Below are positions 8,845-16,563 of a stretch of 64,000 nucleotides of DNA, piece by piece. A model generated the notes under the pieces. That model did not search any database. It was not told the DNA's origin and saw only the letters and a program-made list of their open reading frames with translations. Positions within the stretch are counted from its first letter, which is position 1; the number at the start of each line of letters is the position of its first letter. Source of the stretch: DATJFQ01 sp035495555 (GTDB lineage: Bacteria > Acidobacteriota > Vicinamibacteria > Vicinamibacterales > 2-12-FULL-66-21). The position numbers and the translations under genes were made by a program. Location: positions 62,001 through 126,000 of the forward strand of contig DATJFQ010000077.1 in NCBI GenBank assembly GCA_035495555.1. Direction: 5' to 3'.

Positions 8845-9177
8845 ATGCCCCTGGCGACGGTCCACAAGATCGAGGCGCTGCGCGACGACTTCCGCTCCTC
8901 GGCGCGGCTGGCGCAGATGCTGGGCGTCAACCGGTCGCAGGTGACGCGGTGGCTCCGGGGCGCCGGCATCGACCCGCTGAACGCCGAACGCGTCGATCTG
9001 CTCGAACTCGTCTGGTCAGCGCTCCTCCGTCTTTACGACCGTGAGGCGGCGCTGTCGTGGCTCTTTGGCGTCAATCCGCGCCTGCAGGATCGCCGCCCGA
9101 TCGATTTGATCCGATCCGGGCGCGCCGAGGAGTTGATGCGCGCGATTCGCGCCGAACGCTCCGATTCGTTCGCGTGA
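8845..9177 (+). CDS. Antitoxin of the Xre/MbcA/ParS type
   Basis: A 110-residue protein. The N-terminal part is an HTH (SARLAQMLGVNRSQVTRWLRG) and the C-terminal half (AALSWLFGVNPRLQDRRPIDLIRSGRAEELMRAIRAE) is the toxin-binding MbcA/ParS/Xre domain, whose hallmark is the 'W...NP.L....P.D.I..G' pattern. In this type II toxin-antitoxin family the antitoxin covers the NAD-degrading RES toxin and represses its own promoter. The stop overlaps the toxin start (GTGA at 9174-9177). Translation appears leaderless. Confidence 0.92.
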   Translation: MPLATVHKIEALRDDFRSSARLAQMLGVNRSQVTRWLRGAGIDPLNAERVDLLELVWSALLRLYDREAALSWLFGVNPRLQDRRPIDLIRSGRAEELMRAIRAERSDSFA

Positions 9178-9731
9178 CCCTCTATCGGTGCTTTGCGTGG
9201 AATGCGGGCGCACGCGAGCGGGACGCCGACGGACCGCTCTGGGTTCCGCGCGGCTATCAAGGCGAAGGGCGCCACGACAACCCTGACGTATACGGCTGCC
9301 TGTATCTCTGCGACCGGGCCGTGTCCTGCGTCGTCGAGCAACTGGCCGCGTTTCGCGGGCAACGCCTCATCGCCGCACTGCTTCGGCGCCGGGGCCTTCC
9401 GCTCGCTCTGGCACAGCTCGAGCTCGACGATTCACGCACGCCGCTCCTGGACCTCGACGAACCCGCTGTGCTGCGGCGTGAACGGCTGCGCCCGTCGCGT
9501 GTCGCGACCAGAAGCCGCACCGTCACGCAGCCGATTGCGCTCGCGCTGTTTCGGTCGCATCCCGATGCGGCCGGTCTCCGCTGGTGGTCCACGTGGGAAT
9601 CGCTCTGGACGAACGTGACCGTCTTCGATCGCGCCGTGCGTGCGCTCAGCGTGGCGCGCGTGGAGCCGCTATCGCTGGAACATCCTGCCGTGCTCGAGGC
9701 CGCGGACTTCTTCGGCCTGCGTGTCGTCTGA
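9174..9731 (+). CDS. RES domain toxin, predicted NAD+ phosphorylase/glycohydrolase
   Basis: A 185-residue RES-family protein. The conserved pattern is LYR near the N terminus, then GEGRHDNPDVYGCLYLCD with Arg33 and Tyr40, and Glu55 in AVSCVVEQLAAFRG. These are the polar residues the family uses for NAD+ breakdown (MbcT, ParT and Res are the characterised members). The start is GTG 9174, overlapping the antitoxin stop by 4 nt; the frame is open further upstream but that part lies inside the antitoxin gene. Gene order antitoxin-toxin and the overlap match the family. Confidence 0.9.
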   Translation: MTLYRCFAWNAGARERDADGPLWVPRGYQGEGRHDNPDVYGCLYLCDRAVSCVVEQLAAFRGQRLIAALLRRRGLPLALAQLELDDSRTPLLDLDEPAVLRRERLRPSRVATRSRTVTQPIALALFRSHPDAAGLRWWSTWESLWTNVTVFDRAVRALSVARVEPLSLEHPAVLEAADFFGLRVV

Positions 9732-9761
9732 GCTGCGGCGCCTGTGACACAATCGGCCGCC

Positions 9762-11096
9762 ATGCGATACGTGCTGAGCCTCTGTCTGTCCGTCATGGTC
9801 GTCGCAGTCGTCCGGGCGCAGCCGCCCGACTGGTCGGCCGTCAATACCGAAGCCCTGGCCACACTCCGGCAATACGTCGCGATCAACACGTCGAATCCGC
9901 CGGGCGATGTGACCAGGGCCGCGGACTTTCTGACCGACGTGTTGAACAAAGAGGGCATCGAGACGAAGCGGTACGACTCGGGCCCCGGGCGCTCGATCGT
10001 GCTCGCGCGCCTCAAAGGCGATGGGAGCGGTGGGAAAGCGATCCTCCTCGAGAACCACATGGATGTCGTGCCCGCCGATCCCGCCCGCTGGAAGAGCGAT
10101 CCATTCAAACCCACGGTCGAGGACGGCAAACTGTATGGGCGCGGCTCGATCGACATGAAAGGCATCGGGGTCTCGATGCTGTATGCCTTCATCATGCTGC
10201 ACCGCCAGCACGTCCCGCTGTCGCGCGATGTGCTCCTCATGTTCGTTCCGGACGAGGAAGTCGGGGGTGACATGGGCGCCGCATGGATGCGCAAAAATCA
10301 TTACGCCGACCTCGATCCCGAGGTCGTGATCGACGAAGGCGGCTTTGGCAGCCGTGACATGTTCACGCCGGGCAAGCTGGTCTTCGGAATCTCGGTGGCG
10401 GAGAAGAAGATCATGTGGCTCCGCGTCCGGGCCGAAGGGGTTGCCGGCCATGGCTCGCAGCCCCACCCGCAGAACCCGAACGATCATCTCGTGCGCGCGC
10501 TCGCGCGCCTCTTTGCGCAGCCGATTCCCGGCGCGGAATTCAGCGTCGTCAAGACGATGAAGGAGCGGATCGGCGGGGAGCTGGCGTCGAACAAGTTCAA
10601 CAACGCGATCCAGCAGTCGACGATTTCGCTGACGAGCCTCCGCTCCGGAGTGGGCGAACCCCCGAAGGTGAACGTGATTCCGTCGGTGGCGGAAGCAACG
10701 CTGGACTGCCGCGTCCTGCCTGGCACGTCCGCCGCGGATTGGCTCGAGCTGCTGCGGCAGCGATTCGACGACCCGACCGTGACGATCGAAGTGATCAATG
10801 AAGGGGAGGACCCGGTCGTCACGCCGCAGGACACGCCGATGTACCGCGCGTTCGAGCATGCGGTGAAGCAGAAATATCCGGACGCGATCGTGACGCCGAT
10901 GGTTGTGCCGTACGGCACCGACGCCAACGGGTACCGGCCGAAAGGCGTGAAGAGCTACGGGTTCTTCCCGGCGATCGTCCCCGCGGCATCAATCCTGTCG
11001 ATGCACGGGGACGCGGAATTCATCCCGCTGGATGCCGTCGGTCCGGCCATCGAGATTTACTTCGACGCCGTTCGCGAAGCCGCGGGCAGGAAGTAA
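9762..11096 (+). CDS. Secreted M20/M25/M40 family metallopeptidase
   Basis: A 444-residue di-zinc exopeptidase-type hydrolase. A signal peptide (MRYVLSLCLSVMVVAVVRAQ) supports ATG 9762 over GTG 9744. Metal and catalytic motifs are ENHMDVVPAD, YGRGSIDMKG and FVPDEEVGG, followed by a dimerisation domain (AEGVAGHGSQPHP) and a last ligand region near the C terminus. It probably cleaves peptides or acylated amino acids in the periplasm or outside. Its stop codon directly adjoins a long inverted repeat shared with the convergent M28 gene. Confidence 0.88.
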   Translation: MRYVLSLCLSVMVVAVVRAQPPDWSAVNTEALATLRQYVAINTSNPPGDVTRAADFLTDVLNKEGIETKRYDSGPGRSIVLARLKGDGSGGKAILLENHMDVVPADPARWKSDPFKPTVEDGKLYGRGSIDMKGIGVSMLYAFIMLHRQHVPLSRDVLLMFVPDEEVGGDMGAAWMRKNHYADLDPEVVIDEGGFGSRDMFTPGKLVFGISVAEKKIMWLRVRAEGVAGHGSQPHPQNPNDHLVRALARLFAQPIPGAEFSVVKTMKERIGGELASNKFNNAIQQSTISLTSLRSGVGEPPKVNVIPSVAEATLDCRVLPGTSAADWLELLRQRFDDPTVTIEVINEGEDPVVTPQDTPMYRAFEHAVKQKYPDAIVTPMVVPYGTDANGYRPKGVKSYGFFPAIVPAASILSMHGDAEFIPLDAVGPAIEIYFDAVREAAGRK

Positions 11097-11189
11097 CTCC
11101 GCAACTTCCGATTACCAACTACCCGAGACGACAACTCCCAATTGGGAATTGACACCTTGAGTAGTTGGAGATTGCGTAGTTGCGGAGTT
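11095..11189. repeat. Long inverted repeat between convergent genes, heptamer based
   Basis: The left arm starts with AACTCCGCAACT at 11095 and the right arm ends with AGTTGCGGAGTT at 11189. The centre is the palindrome CAACTCCCAATTGGGAATTG. The whole 95-bp block is nearly one hairpin. It lies between the ends of the M20 and M28 genes and could stop transcription from both sides, although there is no T-tract. Confidence 0.85.
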
Positions 11190-11201
11190 GTCTTCTGTCT
11201 C

Positions 11202-12845
11202 CTATCGCGTTCCCGCCGGCGCCGGAAGAGGCTTCCGCGGAAGCAGTTCGTCGCGGTTCGCCGTGAGATACGCGAACGCGGCGGCGATGGTCGCGTTCTT
11301 CATCATGTCGATCGGCTGCAGCCGGTCATACGCATCGAGGTTCGTATGATGCGTCATCGTGTCGTACTCGATCTCGTCCTGGATGAACTGGAACCCAGGC
11401 AGTCCGATGGCGTCGAACGACAGGTGGTCGGTGCCTCCGGTGTTCCGGATCGTGAGCGACGTCATCCCGATGCTGCGGAACGGTTCCATCCACTCGCGGA
11501 AGATTGGCGCGACAGCCTCGTTGCCCTGGAGATACACGCCGCGGATCGCGCCCGTGCCGTTATCGATGTTGAAATACCCGGCAAACTTCGCCTGCTCCGG
11601 CTTCAGCGTGTAGCCGGTCTGGCACCCGCGTCCGCGGCCGCCGCCGCGCGCGCCGGGCGTTGGGGGCGCGTCGTTGCAGGCGCCGAAATGCGCGGCCACG
11701 TAATCGCGCGATCCAATCAGCCCCTGCTCTTCGCCGGTCCACAACCCGATGCGAACGGTCCTGCGCAGTGTCACGCCGCTCTGTTTGAGAATCCGCATCG
11801 CTTCGAGCATGGCGGCTGACCCTGCCGCGTTGTCGGTCGCGCCGGTCGCGGCGTGCCACGAGTCGAAGTGGGCGCCGATCATCACCACTTCGTCCGCTTT
11901 GTCCGTCCCGCGGATTTCACCGACGACGTTGAACATCGGCGGGTTGTCCGTCCACGTGTTCTTCACGTCGGCCTCGATGCCGACCGGGATGTTCTTCTCG
12001 AGCATGCGGGCCATGCGGTTGTACTGCTCGGCGGGGATCACGATCTGGGGAATCGAGGAGGCCGGATCGGTGTTGCGATTGCCGCCGATCGTGTAGACGC
12101 CGTGGCCGCGGGGGGTGGTGGACAGCAGCCCCATCGCCCCCTCTTTGACGAAGAAGTCGTTGCGGTTGAACCCCTGGCCGAACTGTCCGCGTCCACCGCC
12201 GGGGAAGCCGCGTCCGTTGTTCGGTCGCGGCTGGCCGAATTCCGGGCCGGCGGGCGTCGCGCTCTCCATCTGCTCGAGCGACTCGGCGGTCTCGCGCGTC
12301 GACGGCGCAGTCCACAGCGCGGGGACGTCCGGCGGCGCCTGCGTCAGAATCCATTTGCCTTTCAGCTTGCCCGCATATTTCTGGAGATCTTCCTGCGTGG
12401 TCTCCGTCACGAGGACGACATCGCCTCGCACGAGCCCGTTGGTGCCGTTCGTCCACGCGGTGGGCGTGCCCGGAATCGGAAACTGCTCCGGTGACACGGC
12501 GGCCATGTAGAACTTCTCGTTCTGCCAGCCGTGCGCGAAGAAGTTGCTGCGGTTCGTCCAGGGTTCGAGGGTGACGTTCTGCAGACCCCAGGACTTCATT
12601 TCCTTGACCGCCCAGTCTCCCGCCTTCTGGATATTGGCCGACCCCGTCAGCCGCGGACCGTTCACGTCCGTGAGCCAGCTCGCGATCTCCATCACCTTGG
12701 AATTGGCCGGGTCGAGCCCCTGCTGCTTGATCTTCTCGATTGCCTGGTAATCAATCCGTTCGCTGGCGGCGCCGATTGGCAGCGACGCCGCGAGCGCCGC
12801 GACCGCGATCGCCGCGGCCCAGCGTGCGTGCCTGCGTAACACCAT
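11202..12845 (-). CDS. Secreted M28 family zinc peptidase with inserted PA-like domain
   Basis: A 547-residue secreted aminopeptidase or carboxypeptidase of family M28. Start at 12845: a purine-rich AAGAGG lies 7 nt upstream, and the product opens with basic residues and a signal peptide (AAAIAVAALAASLPIGAASE). Zinc ligands are in IGAHFDSWHAATGATDNAAG, WTGEEQGLIG, FNIDNGTG and HTNLDAYD. A large insertion between residues about 130 and 300, with Gly/Phe/Asn-rich stretches such as GGGRGQFGQGFNRND, resembles a PA-domain insertion with low-complexity loops; a second Gly/Arg loop follows EEQGL. It converges on the M20 gene. Confidence 0.88.
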   Translation of the reverse strand: MVLRRHARWAAAIAVAALAASLPIGAASERIDYQAIEKIKQQGLDPANSKVMEIASWLTDVNGPRLTGSANIQKAGDWAVKEMKSWGLQNVTLEPWTNRSNFFAHGWQNEKFYMAAVSPEQFPIPGTPTAWTNGTNGLVRGDVVLVTETTQEDLQKYAGKLKGKWILTQAPPDVPALWTAPSTRETAESLEQMESATPAGPEFGQPRPNNGRGFPGGGRGQFGQGFNRNDFFVKEGAMGLLSTTPRGHGVYTIGGNRNTDPASSIPQIVIPAEQYNRMARMLEKNIPVGIEADVKNTWTDNPPMFNVVGEIRGTDKADEVVMIGAHFDSWHAATGATDNAAGSAAMLEAMRILKQSGVTLRRTVRIGLWTGEEQGLIGSRDYVAAHFGACNDAPPTPGARGGGRGRGCQTGYTLKPEQAKFAGYFNIDNGTGAIRGVYLQGNEAVAPIFREWMEPFRSIGMTSLTIRNTGGTDHLSFDAIGLPGFQFIQDEIEYDTMTHHTNLDAYDRLQPIDMMKNATIAAAFAYLTANRDELLPRKPLPAPAGTR

Positions 12846-13083
12846 ATGCATGCCTCTTCTCTCCCTCCCCGAAACCGCACGGCGGCCGTGGCCGCCGCCG
12901 GTGATGCCGAAAGGATATACCCTCGCGGCGATTACAAAATCGGCAGTCACTCGACAACCTTGTAAACGGATGTGTGCGCCCATGTGTGCTCATTCGCACC
13001 GCAAGTGACGATTCTGTGCGGCTTTGCGGCGCGCGCAACGCGTGCGCGGATCGCTGGCGTTTCGGTTGCAGCCCGCGGCTGGC
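12846..13083. other. Intergenic region between divergent genes
   Basis: About 240 nt without a credible gene. It holds the purine-rich leader of the M28 gene and presumably both promoters. An A/T-richer stretch at 12912-12970 (ATATACC, TTACAAAA, TTGTAAAC) is the only promoter-like part; no confident box could be assigned. Confidence 0.4.
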
Positions 13084-15408
13084 ATGACCAGCATCCCCGC
13101 TCCCTCCGAACGCCCGGAGGCGCCCGTGTTCTCAGACGGCCTCGGCGATCGCGCGATCGCGGTGGACGGCGCCACGGGTGACCTGCTTCAGATTCTCAGA
13201 CTGCGGCCGCAGCTGCTCGCGGTCCCCTCGTTCGAGTTCGCGCTGCGCGAACGCGCCGCGCGACTGGCCAACTTCCGCCACGCCTACTATGCGCGCGTGC
13301 GGCGCATCGACCGGCAGGGCGCCATGCTCACGGTGGTCTCGGACCACGTGGAAGGCACGCGGCTCTCCGATCTGCTTCGCATCGCGGCGGACCGTCGTTT
13401 GATGCTCGACCTGAACGCGGCCCTCTGCCTGATTCGGCAGCTCGTGCCTGCGGTCGCGCTGCTCCACGAGAACGCACGCGACGTGGCGCACGGCCTGCTC
13501 GCGCCCGAACGGCTCGTCGTCACGCCGCACGCACGCGTGATCATCCTCGAGCACGTGCTCGGATCCGCCGTCGAGCAGCTCCAGTACTCGACCGAGAAAC
13601 TGTGGAACGAGCTCAACGCCGTGCTGCCGCCGTCGACCGTCACGGGCCGCTTCGACCACCGCGCGGACGTCGTCGCGACCGGCATGGTGGCGCTGGCGCT
13701 CGTGCTCGGGCGGCCGATCGCGATGGACGAGTACCCGCACCGGATTCCACAGCTCCTGCTCGATGCGCGCGCGCGATCGGCGATGGGAGAGGAAGAGCCG
13801 CTGCCGTACGAATTGCGCGCGTGGCTCGCGCGCATGCTGCAGATTGACCACAAGCCTGGTTTTGCGTCCGCGGTCGAGGCCCAGACCGCGCTCGAGGACA
13901 CGCTGTCGGAGGACACCGGGTTCGTCGCGGCGCCTGTCGCGCTGGAGACGTTCCTGTCGCGCTATATCGCGGCGTTGCTCGAACCGCCGGCGCCTGCCGC
14001 GCTGCCGATCGCCGCGCCGGCCGCGACGCAGCCCGTACCGGCGGTGGCGGCCCCTGTTGCCGCGCCGCCTGTGCCAAGACCCATTTCTGGTACGCCCGTT
14101 CCGGTCGCGTCGCTTCCACCAGCTGTCGCCGCTCCCGCGTCTCCGGCGCCCGCGCGGCCCAACCCGGAACCTCGCACGACGGATGCTGCACCCCGCATTG
14201 CGGACGACGGACGACGGTCGCCGATCGAGGGCCGGACGGCCGACGACCAGCGACAGGCGGTGAGCGGCGGATCTCCGGCGGCCAACAGCGCAGTCGACCC
14301 GACGGCCGAACCTTTTGCGAAGGCCGACGAACCGCCAAAGGCCCCGGCGCACTCCGCTCCGGACATCACCGAGCTGCTGAGGGACGTTCCCGGCGTGTTC
14401 CCGCCGGAGCGGCCCTCCGACGCCCGGTCGGCTTCATCGCCGATCGCGAAGGGCGGCCGGATGAAGAAGATGATGTGGCTCGCAGCCGCAGCCGTGGTAG
14501 TCGCGATGGTAGGCGTGCCCGGCTGGTACTTCCTGCGCGGCGGCACGAAGCCGGCGGCGGTCTCGATGGGGACGCTGGCGGTCCAGACGAACCCGTCCGG
14601 CGTCGCCGTGTTCGTCGACGGCGTCGCGCATGGCAACACGCCGGCGCGCGTCCCGGTGTCGGCGGGGGCGCACATCCTCGAGCTGCGGGGACGCGGCGTT
14701 CCGCGCGTCGTGCCCGTGCAGATCGCCGCCGGCGCAGAGGTCTCGCAGTACCTCGAGCTGCCCGCGACGCCGTCCACCGGAAGCCTGCTCGTGCAGTCCG
14801 ATCCCGCCGGCGCGCACGTGACCATTGACGGCGCCGATCACGGCGTCGCGCCGGTCAGTGTCACCGACCTCGCGCCCGGCGAACACGAGGTCGTGCTGAC
14901 GGGATCGGCCGGTACGCCGGTGAAACAGAAAGTCGTGATTCAGGCGGGGGTGACCTCGTCCGTGCTCGCGCCGGTTTCGACAGCCGCACCGGGTCCTGTC
15001 TCCGGATGGCTGTCGGTCAAGGCGCCGGTCTCGATCGACATTCGAGAAGGCGGACGTCTCATCGGCACGAGCGACAGCGACAAGATCATGCTCGCCGCCG
15101 GCCGGCACGAGCTTCAACTGGTCAACGAGACGCTCGGCTACACGTCGAAGCGGATCGTGCAGGTGCCGGCGGGCCGCATCTTCTCGCTGCCGGTCGAGAT
15201 GCCGCAGGGCGTGATCAATTTGAACGCCACACCGTGGGCCGAAGTGTGGATCGACGGACGGCGGATCGGTGAAACGCCGATCGGCAACCTGCCGATTGCG
15301 ATCGGTCCGCACGAAGTGGTGTTCCGCAATCCGCAGCTCGGGGAAAAACACCAGGCCGTGTCCGTCACGCTGAGCGCGCCCGTCCGCCTCAGCGTCGACA
15401 TGAAGTAA
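13084..15408 (+). CDS. Membrane protein with pseudokinase-like domain and four PEGA repeats
   Basis: 774 residues. Residues 1-290 resemble the C-lobe of a Hanks-type kinase, but the catalytic loop reads VAHGLLAPERLVV (no HRD Asp) and the DFG position reads IILEHVLG, so it is probably inactive. A Pro/Ala-rich linker (about 300-450) leads to one membrane helix (MKKMMWLAAAAVVVAMVG, from residue 460). Outside it come four PEGA-type beta domains starting near residues 496, 566, 641 and 710, with DGVAHGNTP, DGADHGVAP, EGGRLIG and DGRRIGETP. PEGA domains usually bind cell-wall or surface components. It probably forms an operon with the next TonB-like gene, 13 nt away. Confidence 0.72.
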   Translation: MTSIPAPSERPEAPVFSDGLGDRAIAVDGATGDLLQILRLRPQLLAVPSFEFALRERAARLANFRHAYYARVRRIDRQGAMLTVVSDHVEGTRLSDLLRIAADRRLMLDLNAALCLIRQLVPAVALLHENARDVAHGLLAPERLVVTPHARVIILEHVLGSAVEQLQYSTEKLWNELNAVLPPSTVTGRFDHRADVVATGMVALALVLGRPIAMDEYPHRIPQLLLDARARSAMGEEEPLPYELRAWLARMLQIDHKPGFASAVEAQTALEDTLSEDTGFVAAPVALETFLSRYIAALLEPPAPAALPIAAPAATQPVPAVAAPVAAPPVPRPISGTPVPVASLPPAVAAPASPAPARPNPEPRTTDAAPRIADDGRRSPIEGRTADDQRQAVSGGSPAANSAVDPTAEPFAKADEPPKAPAHSAPDITELLRDVPGVFPPERPSDARSASSPIAKGGRMKKMMWLAAAAVVVAMVGVPGWYFLRGGTKPAAVSMGTLAVQTNPSGVAVFVDGVAHGNTPARVPVSAGAHILELRGRGVPRVVPVQIAAGAEVSQYLELPATPSTGSLLVQSDPAGAHVTIDGADHGVAPVSVTDLAPGEHEVVLTGSAGTPVKQKVVIQAGVTSSVLAPVSTAAPGPVSGWLSVKAPVSIDIREGGRLIGTSDSDKIMLAAGRHELQLVNETLGYTSKRIVQVPAGRIFSLPVEMPQGVINLNATPWAEVWIDGRRIGETPIGNLPIAIGPHEVVFRNPQLGEKHQAVSVTLSAPVRLSVDMK
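14174..14250. repeat. Heptamer array inside a coding linker
   Basis: The linker of the pseudokinase-PEGA gene contains 7-nt spaced units (GCACGAC, GGATGCT, GCACCCC, GCATTGC, GGACGAC, GGACGAC, GGTCGCC). They share the GGACGAC theme with the intergenic array at 49487-49554. The frame stays open, so the repeat is translated as Asp/Arg-rich linker. Confidence 0.6.
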
Positions 15409-15421
15409 GCGGGGGTTTCAG

Positions 15422-16336
15422 ATGCGTTCACGATTGTTGCTCTGCGTTCTCGTGTCAATCTCGACGGCCGTTCCCGCCGCGGCGCAGGTGTCCTCGAAGG
15501 ATCCGATCGGCGCGGCGCGGGACCTGTATGCCTCCGCGCGCTACGACGAGGCGCTCGCCGTGCTCGACGATCTCCACCCGGCGGCGGACACGCCGGTGAC
15601 GGAGCGGCGTTCGATCGAACAGTATCGGTCGTTGTGCCTGCTCGCGCTCGGCCGCGGCCAGGAAGCGGAAAGCGCGATCGCGCAGGTCATCACGGCGGAT
15701 CCCTCGTATGTGCCGAGCGAAGCGGAAGCCTCACCCCGTGTGCGGGGGGCCTTCTCTGATGTCCGCAAGCGGCTGCTGCCCGACATCGCCAACGCCCGGT
15801 ACGCGGACGCCAAGGCGACGTTCGACCGCAAGGACTACCCGGCGGCAAGCGCCGCGTTCCGCTCGGTGCTGTCGCTGCTCGACGATCCGGACATGGGTGG
15901 ACGCCTGGGCGATCTGAAGACGCTTGCGAAAGGATTCCTCGATCTGAGCGTCGCCGCCGCAGCGCCGCCGCCCGCGCCGGAACCGTCGAAGCCCGTGCTG
16001 CCGCCGATGCCTCCTCCCAGGCCGAAGGCGGATCCGAACCGCGTCTACGGGGGCGACGATCCGGACGTGGTCGCGCCTGTCGTGGTGCACCAGGAGATGC
16101 CGAGGATGCCGCCGATGGTCACCGCGCAGGCCCGTGGACGCGGCGTACTGGAAATCGTCATCGATCAAAAAGGACGCGTGACCAGCGCAGCCGTTCGCGA
16201 ATCGGTGCACCCGATCTACGACAGCCTCGTGCTGACGGCCGCGCGCGACTGGAAGTATCAGCCTGCTACGTTCGAGGGGCAGCCTGTGAAGTATCGCAAG
16301 CTGATCCAGATCAACGTGACGCGTCCTGAGCAATAG
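15422..16336 (+). CDS. Secreted TonB C-terminal domain protein with TPR-like N terminus
   Basis: 304 residues with a cleavable signal peptide (LLLCVLVSISTAVPAAAQ). The first half has TPR-like helices (AARDLYASARYDEALAVLDDL...YADAKATFDRKDYPAASAAFRSVL). A Pro-rich spacer (residues 180-205) leads to a TonB-type C-terminal domain (GVLEIVIDQKGRVTSAAVRESVHPIYDSLVLTAARDWKYQPA). Unlike a true TonB there is no N-terminal anchor, so it cannot simply transmit energy from ExbBD; it may be a periplasmic partner. It directly follows the PEGA protein gene. Confidence 0.75.
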   Translation: MRSRLLLCVLVSISTAVPAAAQVSSKDPIGAARDLYASARYDEALAVLDDLHPAADTPVTERRSIEQYRSLCLLALGRGQEAESAIAQVITADPSYVPSEAEASPRVRGAFSDVRKRLLPDIANARYADAKATFDRKDYPAASAAFRSVLSLLDDPDMGGRLGDLKTLAKGFLDLSVAAAAPPPAPEPSKPVLPPMPPPRPKADPNRVYGGDDPDVVAPVVVHQEMPRMPPMVTAQARGRGVLEIVIDQKGRVTSAAVRESVHPIYDSLVLTAARDWKYQPATFEGQPVKYRKLIQINVTRPEQ

Positions 16337-16361
16337 GCGCTCACGAGATCAACTCTCCGCA

Positions 16362-16413
16362 GGGACCAACTCCCAACGCCCAACTTCTTCGATTGGACGC
16401 TGGGAGTGATCCC
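16362..16413. repeat. Hairpin made of heptamers (CCAACTC / TGGGAGT)
   Basis: GGGA-CCAACTC-CCAACGC-CCAA is followed by a 9-nt loop and TTGG-CGC-TGGGAGT-CCC. The stem is long with a few mismatches. It lies 25 nt after the TonB-like gene and could act as a transcript end or stability element. Confidence 0.8.
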
Positions 16414-16563
16414 GCAACATCGTCCAGCCGTGTAAATACGTAGACGTGCTGCCCTGTTTCATGCTCAACCATTGAGAACACGACAGCAGCGGGTTCGTGC
16501 GAAATCCCGCCGCTTCATCACCATGCGTCTGGTGGCAGGAAGTTCGCAATCCACCGGGCGGTC

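Noticed and set aside
9057..9173. Longer RES toxin starting inside the antitoxin gene
   Set aside because: GTG 9174 gives the standard LYR start and a 4-nt overlap typical for this gene pair.
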